Assembly: GCF_000372725.1 (NCBI RefSeq)
Contig: NW_005201792.1
Span: 914,668-978,667 of the forward strand
Length of the DNA: 64,000 nt
Origin: Emiliania huxleyi CCMP1516
Lineage: Eukaryota > Haptophyta > Isochrysidales > Noelaerhabdaceae
Direction of reading: 5' to 3'
Below the pieces are notes generated by a model. The model had not been told where the DNA came from and searched no databases. It saw only the letters and a program-made list of their open reading frames with translations. Made by a program: the position numbers and the translations under genes. Below are positions 1 through 9,313 of the stretch, one piece after another; the first letter of the stretch is position 1, and each line of letters begins with the position of its first letter.

Positions 1-475
1 TGCCGTCTTTTTTTTTGGAGCCGTTGTACGACCTGACCGTTCCGGGCAGTTTAGGGCATTTGGCCGGGCAAGGGGTTGTATTTGATTTCAAACAACGGGG
101 CATTTCGGCCCTGGCCATGGGGAAAAAAAAGCTCCCCTTCGGGGTCGGGGGGGATGCTGTCCTTAATGTGCCCTCATCTCCCGCAAGAGATGCGCAGTAC
201 CCCGCTGACGGCCGCACGCGCGTGTCGCGCCCCTTTCCGCGCCCCGGGTCCGGCGGCGGCGGTGGCGGCGGTGGCGACGGCGACGGCGGCCCTAACAGCG
301 GGCGCGGGCGCGGGCCCGGGCCCGGCCACGGGCGTGGTTTCCCCGACGCCGCGGGCTTTGGCCGGCTGCTGGCTCGAGCCAACCTGAGCGCGATGACCGA
401 AGGGGCGCCCCTCCCCCCCCCATCCCCCCCCCCCCCCCCCTCCTCATCCCTTTCCTCCGTTCCTCCCTCGTGCAG

Positions 476-1258
476 TTGACATTCTCGCGCTTGGTCGAGA
501 ACTCGGCGGCGTGGAAGCCGAGACCGCCGCAGGCCACAGAGAGCATTCGCGCCTTTTGCCTGCGTTGCTACGCGCGCCACTTCTTGCGGGCGCTGCTGGC
601 CGAGGACGACCGGTACGCAGAGGACCAGTTCGAGGTCTTCAGCTGCGACGGCGAGTTCTCCCTCGCGCTTGAGCCGCGCACGAAGCCGGAGCGCCTCCCG
701 CGCGTCATTGAGACGGCTTTGGCTGGCTCCCCGTCGCTCCGAGCGGCATACCGCCGCATGTTCACCGAGAGAGCTGCACCGGCCCCGGCCCCGGCGCCCT
801 CGGCCGGGCCTCCCGGCGCCATGCCCTCGCCTGGCCCGCCGTATGGCGGTGGCATGCCCTTCCCATGGGGCTATGGCACAGGGTACCCACAGCCTGCCTA
901 CCCGCCATCCCACTACTTGTGGCCTCCAGGGCAGTGGTCGCATGCGCCGCCGCAGTGGCCGCCAGCGGCGGCGGCGCAGTGGCAGCCACCTCCGCCGCAG
1001 CCGCCCCTGCCGACCGGACCGCGGGTCGGAGCAGCCAACGGTCCAATGCCGTCGATGCGGCCGCCACCCCACCCCGCTCCTCCCGTGGCACCACCCCGGC
1101 CCATGCCACCTCCAGGCGACCCTCCGCCGCGCCCAGCCCCTCAGCCGGTCGCGCCAGGCGCCCCTCCGCCGCGCCCAACCCCTCAGCCGGTCGCGCCGCG
1201 CCCCACCGCTGCTGCAGTGGACGACATGGCAATCTTCGGAGGGACGCCCGAGGATTAG
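476..1258 (+). CDS. Proline-rich protein of unknown function, 3' exon
   Basis: This is an open exon of about 260 codons that follows a long pyrimidine tract ending in GTGCAG, so its first base is probably a splice acceptor and the start codon lies upstream. The first 100 residues are ordinary and globular (FCLRCYARHFLRALL, FEVFSCDGEFSLALEP). The rest is a Pro/Gly/Ala-rich tail with PPPRPAPQPVAPG-type repeats, and the protein ends VDDMAIFGGTPED before a TAG stop. I do not recognise the N-terminal part. The tail resembles low-complexity interaction tails of cytoskeletal or trafficking proteins, but that is only an impression. The first exon could lie between positions 15 and 380, where no boundary is clear. 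Confidence 0.5.
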   Translation: MTFSRLVENSAAWKPRPPQATESIRAFCLRCYARHFLRALLAEDDRYAEDQFEVFSCDGEFSLALEPRTKPERLPRVIETALAGSPSLRAAYRRMFTERAAPAPAPAPSAGPPGAMPSPGPPYGGGMPFPWGYGTGYPQPAYPPSHYLWPPGQWSHAPPQWPPAAAAQWQPPPPQPPLPTGPRVGAANGPMPSMRPPPHPAPPVAPPRPMPPPGDPPPRPAPQPVAPGAPPPRPTPQPVAPRPTAAAVDDMAIFGGTPED

Positions 1259-1261
1259 CCT

Positions 1262-1440
1262 TGGGTGTCGCCCTCGCGCTCTCGCTCTCGCTCGCTCTCT
1301 CTTGCGCGCGCACTCTCTCTCGCTCGCTCGCTCGCTCGCTCTTTTGCGCTCTCTGGCTCCCTCTCTCACTTGCTTGCTCGCTCTCTTGCGCTCTCTCTTG
1401 CGCTCGCGCGCGCGCGCGCGCTGCTCGCTCGCCGCGCTGC
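1262..1440. repeat. CT-rich microsatellite (GCTCTC/GCTCGC type)
   Basis: Imperfect runs of CTCTCG, CTCGCTCG and CGCGCG directly follow the stop codon of the proline-rich gene. The strong pyrimidine bias leaves several reading frames open by chance, and none looks coding. The rest of the stretch to about 1800 is AT-richer, with ATTTATT-like motifs that could be a polyadenylation region, and nothing else is visible. Confidence 0.7.
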
Positions 1441-1829
1441 TCTTGCATGTACGCTGCACATTGTCCCATGGGCGAGAGAGCTCTCTCGTCGTCTCGGCTC
1501 CTCGCTCAAGTAGGAATCCTACGTCGCACTTTGTACCTCGGTCGAGAATTTTGCTTTCCGGCTGGTTTTGGTTTGTCGTGTGAGTCGTCTCTGCACTCTC
1601 TGACGGTATGTGGAACGTATGTATCTTTTTTATCAAGGAATTTTATTTATTACGTATTCCTAAATCCCATCTCGTCTCTCAGAGTTTGAGCTTTGACCGC
1701 GTTTTATTTATTTTGGACAGCGATTTGACCCAAAACAGGGGTCGTGCCGGTCGTTTATCCTAGTGTAGTGTGGGAAGGTCCATCACCCATGCAGCGATAA
1801 TCACCACTGATGAATCCTAGTGATCCTAG

Positions 1830-2035
1830 CAGCAGAGTGACCCGAGATATGGGGAGATATCGGGAGATGTCGTGAGATATGGGGAGATGTAGGTCGCGCC
1901 TCGAGCAGCCGAGCTGCATTATAGAGATGGGGATACATGGGGAGATGTGGTAACATGTCTCCCGCCCCGCGAGCGGCAGAGTTCCATGTCACATGGGGAG
2001 ATATGGGGAGATATGGTGAGATGTGCGGTGCCGCG
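1830..2035. repeat. Tandem repeat of ATGGGGAGATAT type
   Basis: About ten imperfect copies of a 12-20 bp unit based on ATGGGGAGAT(A/G)T, in two blocks separated by a short unrelated segment. No gene is visible here. Confidence 0.65.
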
Positions 2036-2159
2036 CAATGGGATTCGGCATTACTCGTACTCACCAACGGGGCACGGGCGGGAGTGCGCGCGCGGGGGGG
2101 GCGGGGATGCAGCGCACACCGCGGAGACACCCGTTGGCGGGGCAAAGAAGAAAAACTCG

Positions 2160-2500
2160 ACCGCACGCGACACGCCTGCCGGCACAAGGCGAAAGAAGCC
2201 GCGAGAACAAGGGACCGGCAGGCGGCGGCGTCGCAGGACGAGGCAGAAGAGAACGACGCGACAGAGGAGGAAGTGACAAGGGAGAGACAGACGAGAGTGG
2301 GACGGCCGCGAGGTGGCATGAAGGTTGCAGCGAGAAGCGGCGAGAGACTGCGAAAAGAGATACGAAGAGGCAGACTCCCCAGGGTGGGCGACGGCTAGCG
2401 CACCACACTCCTCTCCTTAAAATCCCTGTGTGGTGGCGGCGTGCCGTTCTCCCATCCCTCCCTTGGGTTGTGTGTTTTCTTTCTTTTTTCTGCCGGCCGT
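2160..2500 (-). repeat. Dispersed repeat family A, inverted copy
   Basis: Bases 2320-2465 match the reverse complement of 59155-59310 with only scattered differences. The shared core contains GGTGGGCGACGGCTAGCG and CCTTAAAATCCCTGTGTGG. Shorter pieces recur at about 13690-13775 and 56186-56300. In the minus direction a frame beginning MPPRGRPTLV can be read in this copy and a related one near 59309, suggesting a former coding segment of a mobile element. I cannot assign it to a known superfamily. Confidence 0.6.
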
Positions 2501-2607
2501 TCTCCCTCCCTCCAATCGTTCTACGGCCGCGCTTCAGGGACGGACGATATCGTCCGTCCCTGAGGCAAAGTTGCTTTCAACCCCAAGGAAGCAGAACTCC
2601 GGTTCCG

Positions 2608-3483
2608 TCAACGATAAAGAAGAGAATTTAAACAAAACAACTCTCTCTCACAAAGAAGAGAAAAGACTTTCGACCCGGGACCGTCCGCGAAACGTCCCTC
2701 GGTCGCACTTCGGCGACAGTCTCGCTTCGGCCTCTCGCCGCTGGTACTGAATATGCGCAACATCCATCCGTCCACAACCAATTGGTAGAGCACACCTCGT
2801 CTCTGCGCCACAATGGCTGCGTGACGGGCGAGCTCCCAGTGTGGGGCAGCTTGTGGATTCATCACAGCGTTGAGATCAGGATGGAGCGAGTTGGACCACT
2901 CAGAAGCTGACCTGAGCAGTGCCCCTGTCAACACGGTCAGGGCAGGAAGGGCGGACATGGACCCGCTGCGAACTCCCTTGTCTGGGCAGTAGCTGCCGGC
3001 CGTGAATCCCTTCCCGGACCAAGAATAAACGTGCATGTGCGATGCGTGCCGGCGTACGTGGAGCGACCGTTTACTGGCAGATGGATGTGGCAGTGCGGGT
3101 GTGCCGCCGTCTCGGTGTGTCCACTCCCTAGGAGTGTTGACGCTACCTGAGTTCGGCAGCCGCCCGCGGTGATCATGTGGACCTGGTGCATGCGAACTCG
3201 CTCGCGGCTCAGCTGCGGCTCGGCTCCGGCTGTCGGCGTCTCGCGTCTCGCTCCTCTGTGCGGCCGCATGTCGAGTGACATTACTCGGCTCTGTCCTCTT
3301 TGGTCTGTCGCCACAACTCCCCGCTGCTCTCTGTCGCCAATGCCCGTCCCCGCTGCTCTCTGCTGAGACTACCCCCCTCCCCTCCCAACGACCACCACTG
3401 CACAGGTGAATGCCGCTCACTGCCGAGATGACGCACCAGTCATTCCGTTTGACCTCTCTACAGAGCACTCTACAGAGCACCAC
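2608..3483 (-). CDS. Possible open frame of 291 codons, unknown
   Basis: This is a long minus-strand frame in a stretch of lower GC than its surroundings. Its C-terminal third has a fairly natural composition (SLHPDLNAVMNPQAAPHW, RRGVLYQLVVDGWMLRIF), while the N-terminal half is rich in Ser, Arg and Gly. It matches no family I know and abuts repeat family A, so it may be a remnant of a mobile element or a chance frame. From 3484 to about 3960 I see no gene, only CT-rich low complexity near 3595-3645. Confidence 0.2.
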   Translation of the reverse strand: MVLCRVLCREVKRNDWCVISAVSGIHLCSGGRWEGRGVVSAESSGDGHWRQRAAGSCGDRPKRTEPSNVTRHAAAQRSETRDADSRSRAAAEPRASSHAPGPHDHRGRLPNSGSVNTPREWTHRDGGTPALPHPSASKRSLHVRRHASHMHVYSWSGKGFTAGSYCPDKGVRSGSMSALPALTVLTGALLRSASEWSNSLHPDLNAVMNPQAAPHWELARHAAIVAQRRGVLYQLVVDGWMLRIFSTSGERPKRDCRRSATEGRFADGPGSKVFSLLCERELFCLNSLLYR

Positions 3484-4076
3484 ACAAGCCCACAGAAAAC
3501 CTAATTTTTGAACGCGGAGGCCTATAAGTGCCCACCCGTTTTTGTACTCGTGCGTGTGTGGTGCGGACTGTGGGGCTCAGGGGGGGCAGCCTCCCTCCCT
3601 CCCTCTTTCCCTTTCCTGCCTGCCTGCCTGTCTCTGGTCTGTCGGAGTCTGACTGTCTGTGTGAGAGGGTGCGGCCCGCTAGAGTTCCACCCGGTCGTCT
3701 GCCGCGCCGCTCGCCGTCACTGCCAAGTCCTCTCGCTCACGTGAGCGGACGAGCTGGGTTGGGCACAGGTGCGTGTGAGGCACACTCTCACGGCTAGAGG
3801 CCACTCAGCAACTCGTACGGCCTACGAAGCTGCCCCTCTCGAGGGAAGCCCAGACAATTCGCCTTCTTTTTCTCTCTTTATTTATAAGTGTGAGTGCGCA
3901 GTCGGGAATTGTGTAGCAGCGGCCCCAACTCCTCAGGGAGCTTAGATTTGTAAGAAGCGCACCTAGCGGATGATCGGGCTGGATGATCGGGCTGGAGCTC
4001 GAGAGAGATCTTCACGTAAACGCACAACCCCGGGCCCGATCTTCACGGGGACAGCCACCACCCTCGCCTTAAGACT

Positions 4077-5326
4077 ATGGCAGCGGCTGCGCTGGTCGCT
4101 CGCATGGGCCGCACCGTGGCGCTGTCCTCGGACATCGCCACGCGTGTCGTCTACAAGCGGTGGTTCCTCGAACAAACCTACGATACGATCGCTGCAGAGC
4201 TTGAGATTGGCACCACGACTGCGTGGCAAATCTACCAGCGCTTTGTGCAGACAGACGGCGTCGAGACGTTCCAGGGGCGACGGCCCAACGATCCGTGGAA
4301 CGGCCTTGTGTCGTCTCACCTGCGCGAGCCGCTCCTCCGGGCCCTCACCGAGTGCGACGCCGAGTCGGACCTGCAGGACATTGCCGACGCCTTCCAGCGC
4401 TTGACTGGCGTCGCCGTCTCGACCTCTGCTATCTGCCGCACGTCGATCGCGATGGGCTGGACGCGCAAAATTGTGCGCCGCCATAGCGGCTTCTGGTCTG
4501 ATATTGAGCATCTCCAACCATCTCTCCCCTCCCCGCACAGCTCTCGCAGCTGCTGGACCGGCACGACGAGCAGGCCGCGCATGAGTTTGTCTTGCGCATC
4601 CTCTCCACCTACGCGATGTGTCAGCTGGTGTGGGCGGATGAGGCTTCGTGCGATGCCCGCAATCTTCTCACGAAGTGCGTTTGTGCTTGCACGCGCGCGC
4701 GCACTCCTCTCGCCCTCCTGAGGCCGCTCGTGTCTCACTGCGCAGGCGGTTCGGCCGAGCGCTGCGCGGTGAGCGCGCAAACTCCGAGCGCGGCATCACC
4801 GTCCGCGGCCAGCGGTGGTCGGTGCTGGGCGTGTTTGATGTCACTCGCGGTTACGTTGACCACTTTGCCGTGGAGGGCCCCATCGATGCGGAGCTGCTGT
4901 TCGAGGCCGTCACCAACCACGTGGTGAGGCTGCCCGTGCGCGGCGCCCCTCTCACCACCTGTCTCACCTGCTGCCCCCCCCCCCCCCCCCCAGATGCCTC
5001 ACATGAACCCGTTCACTGGGCCCCAGGGCCGCGAGGAGCGGTCAGTCCTTGTTTGGGACAATTGCCGAACGCACGGGCGCCACGAGCTGCTGAACCTCAT
5101 GTCTGAGTTGGGCTTCGTCGTGGAGTTTTTGCCCCCGTATTGCCCTGAGATCGCTCCACACGAAAAGTGCCTCCGGCGGATGAAGCTGGCGGTGCGCGCA
5201 GCGGAGTGTGATTTCCGTGCCATGGATTTGGGTGTGCCGGACCTCATTGAATACGGCATGGCGCATGTGACGCCTGCGGTGTTCCGCTCGGCGCTGCATG
5301 AGTGTGGTTATGGGTCGGTGTTGTGA
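4077..5326 (+). CDS. Tc1/mariner (IS630-like) DDE transposase, intron-containing
   Basis: A DDE transposase assembled from four exons (about 4077-4472, 4541-4674, 4746-4923, 4994-5326) gives roughly 346 residues, the usual Tc1/mariner length. Exon 1 carries a helix-turn-helix region (TYDTIAAELEIGTTTAWQIY). Exon 2 carries the first catalytic Asp in LVWADEAS. Exon 3 has the family segment RALRGERA followed by RGQRWSVLGVFDVTRGY. Exon 4 has the second Asp in VLVWDNCRTH and the Glu in LPPYCPEIAPHEK, so the catalytic triad looks complete. Introns 2 and 3 are GT-AG with matching phases. The exact donor of intron 1 is uncertain. I see no clear terminal inverted repeats around it, so it may be a captured or domesticated copy. 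The next gene starts 110 bp downstream on the same strand. Confidence 0.8.
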
Positions 5327-5436
5327 TATGAGTTCTTTTCTCTGTTTTAGTGCCAGTCCCGTGCCCGTGCGAGGGAGCGTGGGCGCCTCGCCCTTTTTCT
5401 CCTTCCAGAGACACCGCCAGCCGCCTCGCCGCGCCG

Positions 5437-7107
5437 ATGACAAGCACGCAAGACGCGTCTTCATCGGGGACGCTGGAAGACGACCCGCCCTTCGCCGAGC
5501 CGCTCTTCGGTGACCAGCCGTACGCACTGGTCTCTTCAGCTCCCGCGCGTACACTTTCGAGACGCAGCTTTGCGCTGTCTTTTGGCCCGAGCGGCACTTT
5601 GTTGGGAGGGGTGCCCGGGTTGGTTGTGGAGTTCGATTCGGCTGGCCAGAGCAAGGTGGCGAGCGGAGTCGCGCCCGAAGATGGGGTCTTGTCCGACCCC
5701 TTCGTCTCCATGGCGTCCTGTCCGGTCAACACGGCACGGCTCTACATGACGGACTGGGATGCTTCAAGCGTGATCATGATCACGCTTCCGCAGGGTCAGG
5801 CCACGACCATCGCGGGGAGCGGCGCGGCGAGCAGCATCGATGGCGTGGGGTTGGATGCCACCTTCAATCGACCGTGCGCTCTGGCAGTTACCGCGGACGG
5901 CGCAGCGCTATTCGTGGCCGACTGCCTTGGGCATCGCATCCGCCGCGTCGAGGTGGCGACGGGCGCGGTGACCACGGTCGCCGGCAGCGGCACTGCGGGC
6001 CGCGCCAATGGCGCGGGCAACGAGGCGCAGTTCTATCACCCGGCCGCCCTCGCGCTTGCCCCAAATGGCGACACCCTCTTCGTGGCCGACTGCACCGGGC
6101 ACGTCATCCGGCGGGTGAACGTGGCATCGGGCGTCGTGACGACGTTGGCCGGCAGTGGGGCAAAGGGAAGCGCAGATGGCCCAGGGCCGTCGGCGACGTT
6201 CAGCAGGCCACAGGGTCTCGCCCTCAGCCCCGATGGCGCCGCTCTCTTCGTCGCCGACCACGGCAATCACAAGATCAGGCTTGTGGATGTGTCCTCCGCA
6301 GTCGTTACCACAGTGGCGGGGAGCGGCGAGAAGGGCAGCGCCGACGGTGTGGGGGGGTGCGCGCAGCTGGAGGCGCCGCGTGCGATTGCACTCTCCCCGC
6401 AGGGCAGCACGTTGGCGGTGTGTTGCGTCGCAGACCCCTCCCGCATCCGCTTCGTCCACGTGGCTGCGCCTCCTCCGCCTCCCTCCTTCGCGCCGCTCGT
6501 GGTGCCGCCCTCGACCTTTTCGGCCGACATGAAGAAGACGTGGGGCGACGCCTCCCTCCCGCAGGGCATGGTCACCTTCCTGGTCGGCGACGACGAGGAG
6601 CGCGTCGAGCACGTGAGCAAGTGCGTCCTCTGCGCCCGGTCCGTTGTCTTTCGGACCATGTTCGGCATCGGCATGAAGGAGCGCGACGCCGCCGAGGTCA
6701 CGGTGTCCGACACCAACCTCGCCAGCTTCACCGCCTTCATCGAGTACCTCTGCGCCGACGAGCTCAACCTCGGGGAGGGCGAGCAGGCGCGGCGCGCGCT
6801 CGACCTGCGGGAGCTGGCGCAGATGTACCAAGTGCCGCGCCTCGAGCTGCTCTGCGCGCAGGCGCTGCAGGAGAGCGTCGGGCCGGCGACCGCCGTGCCG
6901 CTGCTCGAGGCGGCGCACATGACGGGCGACGGGCGTCTCCTTGCGCAGTGCCGCCGATTCGTGGCCGACAACGCCGCCGAGGTGCGGGCGAGCGGCGGCG
7001 TGGAGCAGCTGAGCGACCTCGGCGTGGCAAAGGGGCTGCTCGGCGACGCGCTCGACCAGGTGTCGGAGCTGCAGGGCGCGATGCGCGCGCTTGGCGCGGT
7101 CCGGTGA
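5437..7107 (+). CDS. NHL-repeat and BTB-domain protein
   Basis: A single open frame of 556 codons. Residues about 95-330 hold four NHL-type beta-propeller repeats, each with a TVAGSG..G..DG..A.F..P core followed by LFVADCLGHRIRRV-like strands. After a proline-rich hinge, residues about 375-480 form a BTB/POZ domain (VTFLVGDDEERVEHVSKCVL, then RSVVFRTMF and FTAFIEYLCADEL), with a BACK-like helical tail. In known families BTB domains recruit cullin-3 and the propeller would bind a substrate, so a ubiquitin-ligase adaptor is a reasonable inference. The frame is open upstream to 5350 without an ATG, so ATG 5437 (MTSTQDASSS) is chosen. It stops just before a G-rich run. Confidence 0.85.
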   Translation: MTSTQDASSSGTLEDDPPFAEPLFGDQPYALVSSAPARTLSRRSFALSFGPSGTLLGGVPGLVVEFDSAGQSKVASGVAPEDGVLSDPFVSMASCPVNTARLYMTDWDASSVIMITLPQGQATTIAGSGAASSIDGVGLDATFNRPCALAVTADGAALFVADCLGHRIRRVEVATGAVTTVAGSGTAGRANGAGNEAQFYHPAALALAPNGDTLFVADCTGHVIRRVNVASGVVTTLAGSGAKGSADGPGPSATFSRPQGLALSPDGAALFVADHGNHKIRLVDVSSAVVTTVAGSGEKGSADGVGGCAQLEAPRAIALSPQGSTLAVCCVADPSRIRFVHVAAPPPPPSFAPLVVPPSTFSADMKKTWGDASLPQGMVTFLVGDDEERVEHVSKCVLCARSVVFRTMFGIGMKERDAAEVTVSDTNLASFTAFIEYLCADELNLGEGEQARRALDLRELAQMYQVPRLELLCAQALQESVGPATAVPLLEAAHMTGDGRLLAQCRRFVADNAAEVRASGGVEQLSDLGVAKGLLGDALDQVSELQGAMRALGAVR

Positions 7108-8332
7108 GGGGGGAGGGGAGAGGGGCGGGGGGGGGGGCGCTCTTTAGCCAGGCTATTGAGAACAGACGGAGAGATGGGTGCGTGCCCGTCCTGTCTGGTC
7201 TATCGAGATGCATGCAGCATGGCCATACCGCGATGGCGCGTCATGGTCGGCGTGGCGGCGGCGGCGGCTTGTTCCAGCCGCGAGTACTTTCGTGATACAA
7301 GAAAGAGGTCAGACACACACAGGTCGTCAACATCACACAGACTCGTGCGGGTCGAGGAGGCACTGACATCAAAACACGCGCGGTGTGGTGTGCGGCCGGC
7401 GCGCGCGATTCCGCGAATAAGAAAGGCGGAGAACAGCTTAGAGTCGCGGGTCCTCTTCACCTCACTGCAACGCCGGGTACATGGACAGGTATGGGTCAGA
7501 GAGACACCGGCGTCTCGAAGAGACCGCTCTCGGCGGCGGTTTTGGAGCGCCCAGACACTCGCGGCTCCGCTAGGCTTTGTGTGAGCGGCGAGCGACGGTC
7601 GCCCGCCCCGAACCTGCGCGTCGCCTGCGCCGAGGGCGACCACTGGTGAGGGGGTGTGTGGGCGGGCCAGCGGGCGGGCGGATGGGCGGGCGGGCGGGGG
7701 GGAGGGAGGGAAGGGAGGGAGGGAGGGGCCAGGGAGGGGGCGGCGGGGGAGAGAGAAGGAGAGAAAGAGAAAGCGAGGGGGAGAACGAGAGCGTCCGGAT
7801 GCGGAGGACGGGGGGTCGGCGATCGCGATTCCGTCGATCCGCCGCCGAATATGCTAGACACTCGGACGTGTGAGCAGCCACTCGGTAGGAGCCAGACGCG
7901 ACGTGTGAGCAGAGCGGTGCAGTCGCGGTGGAAATTTGGGAGCCGAGTGAGCGCCGAGGAGGGTGAGGCGAGCGCGGGTGGTAGGATTACGTCCGAGTCT
8001 ATGCGCACACCGAAGTGCAATGCGAGGCTGCAGTGGCGTGCGGCGTGTGTCAGATGGCTCGGCCCGTCCTCCCTCGCCGGAGAGAGGGGGAGGAAGGGCG
8101 TGGTCAGATGGCTCGGCGGGATTTTGTCCGAGTGTCTGGCGTCTCACGTCTCTCGCGAGGAAGGCGCACCGAGGCGCGACCGAGACGATCCGACCGAGAC
8201 GAGACGATCCGATACGAGACGATACGAGACGAGCGATCCTATACGATACGAGACCGAAGTTTTGGATTTTTGTTTTTTCGCAAGGTGCTGCAACCGGCTC
8301 TACTGGTCGAATTGCGGCGCGGAGTCCTCCGG
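7108..8332. other. Non-coding stretch with purine-rich and GACGAGAC-type repeats
   Basis: No convincing gene. Bases 7650-7800 are an almost pure GGGA/GGCGGG purine tract able to form G-quadruplexes, which opens frames on both strands by composition. Bases 8165-8260 hold imperfect tandem GA(T/C)ACGAGAC units just before the next gene, where its promoter and leader should lie. Confidence 0.6.
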
Positions 8333-8639
8333 ATGCTCGGAGCGGCGGCTCTGCTCGCCTTCGCCGCTCCGCAACCGCTGGCGCACAACGAGGACAGCGG
8401 AGCCAACCCTGGCGCTCAGCGCAGCGGAGGCCGTTCGGTCACTCGCGGGAGGAGCCTCAGTGTGGCGGCAAGGTTCAAAGACCACCTCGACGCCACGGGC
8501 GACAAGATCGACGGGAAGGCGGCAGAAATCGAGTGGAAGCTCATGCAGAAGCTAGAGGCTCTCGCCCACAAATTTGACAAGAGCCCCTCGCCTCCGCCCC
8601 CCCTCCCTGGATCCCCTCCTCTGCCTCCGCAGCCACCGC

Positions 8640-8672
<33 letters not shown>

Positions 8673-8809
8673 CTCCGCCGGACCCGCCTCCTCCGCCGGA
8701 CCCGCCGCCGCCGCCTCCCAATCCGCCAGATCCGCCACCACCGCCTCCGCCCCCGCCGCCGCCTCCAGACCCACCCCCGCCACCGCCGCCGCCGCCGCCG
8801 CCTCCCAAT

Positions 8810-8847
<38 letters not shown>

Positions 8848-9052
8848 CCCTCCGCCCGCGACGCCGGGCGCCCGATTCTTCTTCTTCCTCCGCGCGGAGC
8901 CCCCGGGCGCAGCCGCAGCGGCGGCATCCTCGCCCGGCCACGGAGCGAGCGCTGCCTCTGCAGCGGGCGCGGCCCTCGGCCTCGCCGCCGTGCTCGGCCT
9001 CGTGGTCAGGGCGGGCGCCGGCGCGCGCGCGGCTCGCGCGGCGCTGGTCTGA
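8333..9052 (+). CDS. Secreted hydroxyproline-rich (pherophorin-like) protein
   Basis: The frame has 239 codons from ATG 8333. It begins with a hydrophobic leader (MLGAAALLAFAAPQPLA), a probable signal peptide. A short charged helical part follows (ARFKDHLDATGDKIDGKAAE, then WKLMQKLEALAHKF), then about 90 residues of SPPPPLPGSPPLPPQP and poly-Pro with Asp or Asn every few residues, as in hydroxyproline-rich cell-surface proteins of algae. The C-terminus is an Ala/Leu/Val-rich segment (GAALGLAAVLGLVV) followed by Arg residues, which could be a membrane anchor. The CCG repeat at the DNA level is prone to length change, so the poly-Pro length may be allele-specific. Function is inferred from composition only. 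Confidence 0.6.
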
Positions 9053-9313
9053 CCTACTGCTCGCGCGGCGTGAGGGTCTCTCCTCCTCTCTAGTCTGGTG
9101 AGGCTCATCCTGGGTCTGATGTCGTATTGCAGCTCCGAGTTTGGTGGCCGCATGTCGCACGAGTTTGGTGGCCGCGCGAGCCAGCGCCCGGCGCCAGAGT
9201 ATGTATGTGCTGTGCTGTCGCGCTCTGCGTGCTGTGCTGACGCCTGTGTATTGCCGGTACTTACGTGTTACGTGTAGCGCAGTGTGTTGTGTATGTCATG
9301 TGCTGCGACCCTA

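Noticed and set aside
5908-6918. 336-codon minus-strand frame opposite the NHL-BTB gene
   Set aside because: The plus strand has clear domains; this is its complement.
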